Source: UBA3792 sp964426415
GTDB taxonomy: Bacteria > Bacillota > Clostridia > Christensenellales > CAG-138
Direction: 5' to 3'
NCBI GenBank assembly: GCA_964426415.1
Contig: CAYRQM010000033.1
Coordinates: forward strand, 1-21,227
Length of the DNA: 21,227 bases
In this document: positions 8,371 to 13,984 of the stretch, one piece after another
Layout: every line of letters starts with the position of its first letter
How positions within the stretch are numbered: the stretch's first letter is position 1
The notes under the pieces: generated by a model
What the model was told of the DNA's origin: nothing
The model's database searches: none
The model's input: only the letters and a program-made list of their open reading frames with translations
Translations under genes and position numbers: made by a program

Positions 8371-9224
8371 GAAACGCCTCCCAACTGCGTGAAGCCGAAG
8401 CCCAAAACGCCGCAGAATTGAAAAATCAGAACGAGGACGCCGAGCGCCGCCGTGTAGATGGCAAAGCCCCAAAGCCCCTTGTGCTTGATGAGGCGAATCA
8501 TGAACCGCACGGCAAAGTAGCCCGTCACGCCCGCCACGACCATGCCCACCAAGAGCGCTGCGAGGAATCCGCCGTCCATCGCGGCTGCAAACGCGGACGG
8601 GTCTTTGACCAGCTTGAAGGCTTCCAAGACCGTCGCGCCCAAGATGGCGGGAACGGAAAGCAAAAACGAGAAATCCGCCGCCGCGTTGCGATCCATCCCG
8701 CACGCCAGCGCGCCGCAGATGGTGGAGCCGGAACGCGACACGCCCGGCAGCACGCCAACCGCCTGAAAAAGCCCGACGCCCAATGCATCGCGCCCGTGCA
8801 TCGCGGAAAGTGGACGCCGCTTTTGGTGCCGCCGCACAAAGAAATCCGACAGTAACAGCAGCCCCGCCGTCACCAAGAAGCTCGCGCCCACCAGATTGCC
8901 CGCATCCAGCCAATCTTCCAGCGCCGGAAACAGCTTCAGCAGCAGCGCAAACGCGATGGTGGGCAAGGTGCCAATCAGCAGATACAGGGTAATCTTTTGC
9001 AGCGGATGCCGCAGAATTGCCCAAAGCAGCTTGCGGTAAACCAAAATGACGGCGACCAGCGTGGCGACGTGCAGCATGACGGTGAAGAAGGAATTGAACT
9101 GATCCTCCGCCACGGCGCCCTGCGTCAGCGTGGAAAGCACATACAGATGCCCCGAGCTGGACACGGGAAGAAACTCCGTCAGCCCCTGCACCAAGCCCAG
9201 CAGGACGGCAATCAAAACAACCAT
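8367..9224 (-). CDS. uppP: Undecaprenyl-diphosphatase (UppP/BacA)
   Basis: Integral membrane phosphatase that converts undecaprenyl diphosphate to the monophosphate carrier used for peptidoglycan and other wall polymers. Loss typically gives bacitracin sensitivity. It has 285 residues with about eight hydrophobic segments. The two family motifs are clear: QGLTEFLPVSSSGHL near the N-terminus (catalytic Glu and Ser/His region) and LPGVSRSGST in the middle. A GTG at 9239 is in frame. The ATG at 9224 is preferred because GGAGG stands 5 nt upstream of it and the helix starts there (MVVLIAVLLGLVQG). It is the first gene of a five-gene operon with a promoter at 9252-9280, and overlaps rqcP by ATGA. 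Confidence 0.96.
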   Translation of the reverse strand: MVVLIAVLLGLVQGLTEFLPVSSSGHLYVLSTLTQGAVAEDQFNSFFTVMLHVATLVAVILVYRKLLWAILRHPLQKITLYLLIGTLPTIAFALLLKLFPALEDWLDAGNLVGASFLVTAGLLLLSDFFVRRHQKRRPLSAMHGRDALGVGLFQAVGVLPGVSRSGSTICGALACGMDRNAAADFSFLLSVPAILGATVLEAFKLVKDPSAFAAAMDGGFLAALLVGMVVAGVTGYFAVRFMIRLIKHKGLWGFAIYTAALGVLVLIFQFCGVLGFGFTQLGGVS

Positions 9225-9251
9225 AGGCGCCTCCAACACAAAGTCTATTCT

Positions 9252-9280
9252 ATCATACTACGAAATTTGTATTCATACAA
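9252..9280 (-). promoter_or_regulatory. Promoter for the uppP-rqcP-ispDF-uvrA-ydcF operon
   Basis: Minus strand TTGTAT (9280-9275), a 17-nt spacer and TATGAT (9257-9252) match a vegetative promoter. The predicted start near 9245 leaves about 20 nt before the uppP ATG, including the GGAGG site. No other promoter is apparent inside the overlapping five-gene unit. Confidence 0.75.
9267..9280. promoter_or_regulatory. Palindrome over the uppP -35 element (possible operator)
   Basis: TTGTAT-TC-ATACAA is a perfect inverted repeat with 6-bp arms and a 2-bp centre. Its right arm is exactly the -35 hexamer of the uppP promoter read on the minus strand. This position suits a repressor, but no regulator gene is adjacent and the site may be chance in an AT-rich patch. 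Confidence 0.35.
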
Positions 9281-9281
9281 T

Positions 9282-9342
9282 AGGAAAGTCAGTACAGTGG
9301 GAGGAGTTTTTCACAGGAAAGTCAGTACAGTGGGAGGAGTTT
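9282..9342 (+). repeat. Tandem 28-bp repeat (33-bp period) duplicating a ribosome binding site
   Basis: Two identical 28-bp units occupy 9282-9309 and 9315-9342, each running from AGGAAAGTCAGTACAG to GGGAGGAGTTT. The second GGGAGGAG is the ribosome binding site of the gene at 9347 (7-nt spacing). The first is an exact extra copy 33 nt upstream. The period is a multiple of three, but no coding role is supported. Confidence 0.9.
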
Positions 9343-9346
9343 CATA

Positions 9347-10417
9347 ATGGAATACTGGATGATACGGGATCAGGAAAAGCGCATCGTGGGCCATGTGCGC
9401 ATCGAAGAAGAAACCATGCAGGTGCAGCTGAAAACGCCGCTGCAAGTGGACTGGTTTTTGCTGAAAGGGAAGGAAGTCAACACAATTTCGACGGAACGGC
9501 CCTTTTTGCGCAATGGCGCCGACGGAATTGCAGGCGCTGTCAAGGGACGGCTGCTGTACTACGGCTGCGCGTCCGCCTGCCCCCGCCCATGGCGCGAAAC
9601 GTTCTTCAACGTGTCCCATTTTTACACCAAGCAAAAGGAACGGGAGACGACCATCACCAGCGTATTGGAAAAACGGGAGCCAAGCGCGGCAATACAATCC
9701 GCAGCGCCACCCAAACCGCAGCCAACTCCCTCGGCGGAGCAACCCAAAGCGCGTGAACGGGACGTTGCGCCCACGGCGGACATGTTTGCAGAGGAACCCA
9801 TGCAGCAGCCTGTCCCCGCGCAAGCGGAGCCGGAGGAGGAGGCGGCAGAAACGGCACGGCAACCCGATCCGATTGAAAAGACCGAGGCGGACGCCCACGC
9901 CTTTGCAGCGCTGCTGCGCCGCGCAGAATCGGTGTACAGCCGCTTGGAAACGGTGCATCCACCGATGCGGCACGCAGATGTGGATAACATGGTGCAAAAA
10001 GTGGATAACCCAACGGAGCAGGAAGCGTTCGCGCCTTCGGACGAGGCGGCAGTGCCAAAGGACACGGAAGCAGGATTGCTTGAAACGGCGTCGGTGCAGA
10101 CGGCGGACTGGCGCGAGGAGGCGGAACGCATCATGCAGACGGCGCGTTCGGGCGGCACGGCGGCACACACCGAACGCCTTGTGATTTTACCGAACGCATT
10201 TCCCAATGCGCGTTGGACGTTTGTGGCGCGCCAGGGGTACTTGCCGCACTACGAGGGCGTGTGGCAAAACGGTACGGAACGGGTGCGCATCCTTGCGGTG
10301 CGTGCGCCCTACGCGCCGCGGCCGCCGCGTGGGTTGCAGGGGTTCACCCGCCATGTACAGGATGAGGACGGTGGGTTTTGGGTGCGGCTGCTGCCCTATC
10401 CCGCCGCAAAAAAATAA
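9347..10417 (+). CDS. Uncharacterised two-domain protein with acidic/proline-rich linker
   Basis: Protein of 356 residues whose family I do not recognise. It looks cytoplasmic, with no signal peptide or membrane segment. Residues 1-97 form a compact, probably beta-rich domain (MEYWMIRDQEKRIVGHVRI, LLYYGCASACPRPWRETFF). Residues 98-255 are low-complexity and rich in Pro, Ala, Glu and Gln, with an AFAALLRRAESVYSRLETV helix in the middle. Residues about 260-352 form a second folded domain rich in aromatics: LPNAFPNARWTFVARQG, HYEGVWQNGTERVRILAV, and RPPRGLQGFTRHVQ ending in GGFWVRLLPY. The ATG at 9347 has a strong GGGAGGAG site. It is a monocistronic plus-strand gene flanked by divergent uppP and convergent rsmG. 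Good codon structure and a clear ribosome binding site support a real gene; no function is assigned. Confidence 0.8.
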   Translation: MEYWMIRDQEKRIVGHVRIEEETMQVQLKTPLQVDWFLLKGKEVNTISTERPFLRNGADGIAGAVKGRLLYYGCASACPRPWRETFFNVSHFYTKQKERETTITSVLEKREPSAAIQSAAPPKPQPTPSAEQPKARERDVAPTADMFAEEPMQQPVPAQAEPEEEAAETARQPDPIEKTEADAHAFAALLRRAESVYSRLETVHPPMRHADVDNMVQKVDNPTEQEAFAPSDEAAVPKDTEAGLLETASVQTADWREEAERIMQTARSGGTAAHTERLVILPNAFPNARWTFVARQGYLPHYEGVWQNGTERVRILAVRAPYAPRPPRGLQGFTRHVQDEDGGFWVRLLPYPAAKK

Positions 10418-10433
10418 CCGCCCGAAGGCGGTT
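10408..10433 (-). terminator. Intrinsic terminator of the GNAT-mnmG-rsmG operon, UUCG loop
   Basis: On the minus strand the hairpin is AACCGCC-TTCG-GGCGGTT (10433-10416), closed by the very stable cUUCGg tetraloop, followed by A and then seven T (10414-10408). It begins 8 nt after the rsmG stop. On the plus strand the hairpin overlaps the stop codon of the 9347 gene but lacks a U tract, so it would terminate that gene only weakly. Confidence 0.85.
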
Positions 10434-10441
10434 TGCGAAAA

Positions 10442-11119
10442 TCACAGCGGCTGCTTGGCGGGCAGTCCCGCCTTGCGCGGATATTGGGGCGGTGTTGGTG
10501 CGTTTTTGGTGCATACGATGAGGCTGCGGGCACCGTAGTCGGCGGGAACGGTGACGGATTCGGCGGTGCAGTGCAGCGCGGACAGCGCGTGTTTGGCGCT
10601 TTCCAGCTCGGCGGCGGCGTCGCCCTTATAGCAAATGCTTTGCCCGCCCACCCGCAAGAGCGGCACGGTGTATTCCAGCAAGACGGGCAGCGACGCCACG
10701 GCGCGGGACACCACCGCATCAAAGGCGGCGCGGGCGCGGGGCAGCCGCGCAAAGTCCTCCGCACGGGCATGGACACAATCTGCTTGCAGTCCCAGCGCAT
10801 CCAACAGCTCGCGCAAGAATCCGACGCGCTTGTTGAGCGCATCCACCAGCGTCACCTTGAGGTCGGGCCGCACGATGAGCAGCGGCACGGCGGGAAACCC
10901 CGCGCCCGTGCCCACATCCGCCACCCGTGCGCCCTTTTGCAGCAGCGGCGCGGCGGCGATGGAATCCAAAAAATGCTTTTTGACCACGTCTTCGGGCGCG
11001 GTGATGGCGGTCAGGTTCATCACCTTGTTGCGCTCCACCAACAGATCATAGTATGCGACAAATTTGTCGCACATCGCGTCGGTGCAGTTGGGAATGGCGG
11101 CAAACAACAGGTCACGCAT
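10442..11119 (-). CDS. rsmG: 16S rRNA (guanine-527-N7)-methyltransferase
   Basis: SAM-dependent enzyme that makes m7G527 in the 16S rRNA 530 loop; loss gives low-level streptomycin resistance in other bacteria. It has 225 residues, a normal length. Visible motifs are NLTAITAPEDVVKKHFLDS before the fold, the SAM-binding VADVGTGAGFPAVPL with the following VTLVDALNKRVGFL, and VVSRAVASLPVLLEY. The ATG at 11119 has GAGGA 7 nt upstream. An in-frame TTG at 11125 would leave only 1 nt of spacing, so ATG is chosen. It overlaps the end of mnmG by 8 nt, the classic mnmG-rsmG pair. The C-terminal tail (TPPQYPRKAGLPAKQPL) is the expected family ending. Confidence 0.96.
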   Translation of the reverse strand: MRDLLFAAIPNCTDAMCDKFVAYYDLLVERNKVMNLTAITAPEDVVKKHFLDSIAAAPLLQKGARVADVGTGAGFPAVPLLIVRPDLKVTLVDALNKRVGFLRELLDALGLQADCVHARAEDFARLPRARAAFDAVVSRAVASLPVLLEYTVPLLRVGGQSICYKGDAAAELESAKHALSALHCTAESVTVPADYGARSLIVCTKNAPTPPQYPRKAGLPAKQPL

Positions 11120-12980
11120 GGGCAAATCCTCGCTTTACATAGATGAGCAGCACGCTGACGTCGGCGGGCGACACGCCCGAAATGCGCGACGCTTGCCCGA
11201 TATTTTGGGGCTTTTGGGCGTTGAGCTTTTGCCGCGCCTCCAGCCGCAGGCCTTCCAGCTTGCTGTAATCCAGATCGTTGGGCAGCGCCACATCCTCCAG
11301 CGCCTGCGCCCGCGCGACCTGCTCTTTTTGCTTTTCAATGTAGCCGTCGTAATGCGCCAGCACCTCGACCTGCTCCTCCACGTTCGCGTCGAGCGGCGTC
11401 AGCGCGTCGTACAGCGACAGCAAATCGGTGTAGCGCACATTGGGGCGCTTGAGTAGATCGAACAGGCGCGTACTGCTTTGCGGAGCGCTTTCGCCGATGG
11501 AGGATAAATAGGCGCACAGCGCGTCGGAAGGCGGCACATGGGCGCCAAGCCGCCGCATCACGTCCGCAATGCCCGCCTGCTTGGCTTGCAGGGCGGCATA
11601 GCGCGCTTCGGAAACGAGCCCCAAACGCCGTGCGCGCTCCGTCAGCCGCAGGTCGGCGTTGTCCTGCCGAAGCAGCAGCCGATATTCGCAGCGGCTCGTC
11701 ATCATGCGGTACGGTTCGGGCGTGCCCTTCGTCGCCAAATCGTCCACCAGCACGCCGATATACGTATCGCTGCGGCCCAACATAAACGGCACATCGTCAC
11801 GACTGTACAGCGCAGCGTTGACGCCCGCGTAAAAGCCCTGCGCGGCGGCTTCTTCATAGCCGCTGCTGCCGTTGACCTGCCCTGCCGTAAACAGTCCGGG
11901 CACGGATTTGACCATAAACGTGAGATCCAGCACGGTGGGTTCCAGACAATCGTATTCGATGGCGTAGCCGAGCCGCATGATTTCACAGTGCTCGAGCCCC
12001 GCCATGGAATGCAGCATCGCCACCTGTACGTCGGCGGGCAGGGATGTGCTCATGCCCTGCACATACATTTCCTCGGTGGTGCGCCCTTCCGGCTCGATGA
12101 AGATTTGGTGGCGATCCTTGTCGGCAAAGCGAACAACCTTGTCCTCGATGGAGGGACAGTAGCGCGTGCCCGTGGCGTGGATACGCCCGCTGTACATGGG
12201 GCTGCGATCCAAATTTTGCAAAATGATTTCGTGCGTCTTGGGATTCGTGTAGGTCAGCCAGCACGGGTCTTGCGCACGCACCAAGCCGTTGTGCAAAAAG
12301 GAAAAGGCGGGCGTCGGAACGTCGCCGTTTTGCACGTCCATGCGGGAAAAATCCAAGCTGCTGCGCTTGACGCGGGCAGGCGTGCCCGTCTTGAACCGCT
12401 GCAGCGGGATGCCAAGCTTTCGCAGCGCGTCGGAAAGCCCTTCGGAGCGCAGCATCCCATTGGGGCCCGACAGCCGTGACCATTCTCCAATTAGGATGCG
12501 ACTTTTTAGGTACACCCCCGAACACAGCACGACGGCGCGGCTGCGATAGCAGAAGCCTTCGTCGGTGCGAACGCCGCATACGATGCCGTGCTCGGTGCAG
12601 ATTTCGTTGACTTCACCCTGCGCCATGGTCAGATTGGGCTGCTGCTCCAGCGTGCGCTTCATGCGCTCGTGGTAGCGGCGCTTGTCCATTTGCGCCCGCA
12701 AGGAGTGGACGGCGGGGCCTTTGCTGGTGTTGAGCATCCGCATTTGGATGAGGGTATCGTCCGCCGCCAAGCCCATTTCGCCGCCCATGGCGTCGAGCTC
12801 GCGCACCAAGTGCCCCTTGCCCGTGCCGCCGATGGCAGGGTTGCAGGGCATCATGCCGATGCTGTCCAAATTGAGGGTGAGAAGCAGCGTTTGCCGCCCC
12901 ATGCGTGCGCAAGCCAACGCCGCCTCAATGCCCGCGTGTCCTGCGCCGATGATGATACAGTCGAAAGTGCCGTTGTCCAT
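11112..12980 (-). CDS. mnmG: tRNA uridine-5-carboxymethylaminomethyl enzyme MnmG (GidA)
   Basis: FAD-dependent partner of MnmE that modifies the wobble uridine (U34) of several tRNAs. It has 622 residues, a normal length. The FAD Rossmann motif IIIGAGHAGIEAALA stands at the N-terminus. It is followed by NPAIGGTGKGHLVRELDAMGG, the TGTRYCPSIEDKV stretch with the conserved Cys, GLFTAGQVNGSSGYEEAAAQG, and the C-terminal GidA-associated helical domain ending QASRISGVSPADVSVLLIY. The start at 12980 (MDNGTFDCIIIGAG) has GAGG a few bases upstream. A TTG at 13004 would add eight non-conserved residues. It lies 57 nt downstream of a GNAT gene and appears to share its promoter. mnmE, its partner, is not in the window. 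Confidence 0.97.
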   Translation of the reverse strand: MDNGTFDCIIIGAGHAGIEAALACARMGRQTLLLTLNLDSIGMMPCNPAIGGTGKGHLVRELDAMGGEMGLAADDTLIQMRMLNTSKGPAVHSLRAQMDKRRYHERMKRTLEQQPNLTMAQGEVNEICTEHGIVCGVRTDEGFCYRSRAVVLCSGVYLKSRILIGEWSRLSGPNGMLRSEGLSDALRKLGIPLQRFKTGTPARVKRSSLDFSRMDVQNGDVPTPAFSFLHNGLVRAQDPCWLTYTNPKTHEIILQNLDRSPMYSGRIHATGTRYCPSIEDKVVRFADKDRHQIFIEPEGRTTEEMYVQGMSTSLPADVQVAMLHSMAGLEHCEIMRLGYAIEYDCLEPTVLDLTFMVKSVPGLFTAGQVNGSSGYEEAAAQGFYAGVNAALYSRDDVPFMLGRSDTYIGVLVDDLATKGTPEPYRMMTSRCEYRLLLRQDNADLRLTERARRLGLVSEARYAALQAKQAGIADVMRRLGAHVPPSDALCAYLSSIGESAPQSSTRLFDLLKRPNVRYTDLLSLYDALTPLDANVEEQVEVLAHYDGYIEKQKEQVARAQALEDVALPNDLDYSKLEGLRLEARQKLNAQKPQNIGQASRISGVSPADVSVLLIYVKRGFAHA

Positions 12981-13037
12981 GTAACCTCGATGCGCCTTGC
13001 GCAATCAATAATTGGAATAATCCGTTTGCGTCGCGTG

Positions 13038-13517
13038 TCAGAAGGGACGCACTGCGACCAGCTCGTCCCCGTCCGTTTCGCCGTTCTCCACAAAGCCCGC
13101 GGCGGCATACAGCGCTTTGGCTGCGATATTTTGCGGCTCGTAGGAGAGCCAACAAGCGCGCGCCGCGCCGCACGGAGCGGTTTTGAGATAGGCAAGGGAC
13201 GCCGCAAGCGCCGCTTTGCCGCAGCCTTTGCCTTGGTAGCGTTGGTCGATCATCAGCCGCCAGATGCAATAATTGTCGGCGGCGACCGACGGCTCGTCCT
13301 CATCGCCGATGGAACCATACCCGAACAGCACAAACCCAATCAGCAGGTCGTCGTCGTACAGGGCAAAGGGCAGCGCGGTATACCCGTCCTGCGTGGCGGC
13401 ATACGCCTCCAAAATGCTTTCCGTATTGGTTGCGACGAAGTCCTTTTGCGCGTCGGACACGGAAAGGCGTACGACCTTCCAAATGTTGTGAGAACCGATT
13501 TTTTGCAGCGTGACCAT
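13038..13517 (-). CDS. GNAT acetyltransferase, diamine/spermidine acetyltransferase-like
   Basis: Predicted acetyltransferase of 159 residues. The full GNAT fold is present: PFALYDDDLLIGFVLFGYG, then YCIWRLMIDQRYQGKGCGKAAL with the Q-G-K-G-C-G acetyl-CoA loop, and the closing LSYEPQNIAAKALYAAAGFVENGETDGDELV. The WRLMID plus final GDELV pattern resembles the BltD/PaiA-like polyamine acetyltransferases, so a polyamine substrate is possible, but the sequence alone does not prove it. Start chosen at 13517 (MVTLQKIGSHNIW), with GGGGGTG upstream; the upstream in-frame sequence to 13637 runs through the promoter and is not conserved-looking. It is the first gene before mnmG-rsmG. Confidence 0.85.
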   Translation of the reverse strand: MVTLQKIGSHNIWKVVRLSVSDAQKDFVATNTESILEAYAATQDGYTALPFALYDDDLLIGFVLFGYGSIGDEDEPSVAADNYCIWRLMIDQRYQGKGCGKAALAASLAYLKTAPCGAARACWLSYEPQNIAAKALYAAAGFVENGETDGDELVAVRPF

Positions 13518-13549
13518 CCTGCACCCCCGATCCAATGTTTTGCACGGGC

Positions 13550-13578
13550 ATCCTATCACGTTTGCGCGCAAAAGGCAA
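13550..13578 (-). promoter_or_regulatory. Promoter for GNAT-mnmG-rsmG
   Basis: Minus strand TTGCCT (13578-13573), a 17-nt spacer and TAGGAT (13555-13550) give a vegetative-type promoter. The predicted start is near 13543, about 25 nt before the GNAT ATG. The spacer contains a perfect palindrome (separate entry). Confidence 0.65.
13561..13572. promoter_or_regulatory. 12-bp perfect palindrome inside promoter spacer (possible operator)
   Basis: TTTGCGCGCAAA is identical to its reverse complement and lies entirely between the -35 and -10 of the GNAT-mnmG-rsmG promoter. A dimeric regulator bound here would block polymerase. No cognate regulator gene is visible nearby. Confidence 0.4.
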
Positions 13579-13632
13579 GACACGGCATGAAAAAAACGGG
13601 GATGCGCTGCACGAAAAAAGGCGCGTCGCCAC

Positions 13633-13707
13633 GTCATCCTGAGGCAAAGCCGAAGGATCTCGCGTGTAAGCGAGAGATTCTTCCTTGCTTCGCTGCGTCA
13701 GAATGAC
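13633..13707. repeat. 75-bp imperfect palindrome (REP/MITE-like unit)
   Basis: Left arm from GTCATCCTGAGGCAAAGCC to ATCTCGC and right arm from GCGAGAGATTCTTCC to GTCAGAATGAC are near-reverse complements with a short loop. The GTCATyCTGAG...GAATCTC pattern is a repeat type that occurs many times in some bacterial genomes. No transposase is nearby. Confidence 0.75.
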
Positions 13708-13945
13708 AGGTGGAGTGATTTTTTCGTTCTTTTCACAAAGAAACGTGTACACGGGGTTACCCGCAAAAGGTTGGTAGCGAAGCGAAAGGCGCAGCCGAAG
13801 CGAGCGTGACCTTTTGCGGAGAGGAGCCATGACGGAGTGGGCGAGCAACGCGGATGAGGCGAAGCCGAAGAAGCCGCTGCGAACAAAGCGAAGTACATGG
13901 CGACGAGCGAAGCAAATTTCACAAATCCCGCAAGGGATTTATATC
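13633..13945 (+). repeat. Composite dispersed repeat, copy 1
   Basis: This gene-free stretch between the GNAT promoter and the xdh terminator is built of hairpins. (a) 13633-13707 is an imperfect palindrome starting GTCATCCTGAGG and ending CAGAATGAC, with about 30-nt arms around GTGTAA, the form of a REP/MITE-like element. (b) 13741-13826 is a core that recurs inverted at 21106-21190 (about 78 of 86 positions match by eye). It contains CCGCAAAAGG (13761-13770) and CCTTTTGCGG (13810-13819), which can pair. (c) A tail rich in GCGAAGC/GCCGAAG motifs ends in the hairpin AAATCCC-GCAA-GGGATTT (13923-13940). Short reading frames across it are low-complexity (SLRLR type) and look non-coding. Confidence 0.85.
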
Positions 13946-13952
13946 ACTCAAA

Positions 13953-13976
13953 AACCACCCGGCAGGGTGGCTTTTT
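13953..13976 (-). terminator. Intrinsic terminator of the ssnA-ygfK-xdh operon (probably bidirectional)
   Basis: CCACCC-TGCC-GGGTGG (13970-13955 on the minus strand) is followed by TTTTT, 15 nt after the xdh stop. On the plus strand the same stem is followed by CTTTTTT, so it can stop transcription from either side and would insulate the operon from the repeat region. Confidence 0.85.
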
Positions 13977-13984
13977 TGAATGGC

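Noticed and set aside
9225..9346. Plus-strand promoter for the gene at 9347
   Set aside because: TACAAT (9276-9281) and TACAGT within the repeats resemble -10 elements, but none has a convincing -35 at 16-18 nt, so no promoter is called.
13698..13922. Small reading frames across the dispersed repeat, and the similar one at 20937-21203
   Set aside because: Low-complexity Arg/Leu/Ser translations that follow the repeat sequence; no ribosome binding site or coding signature.
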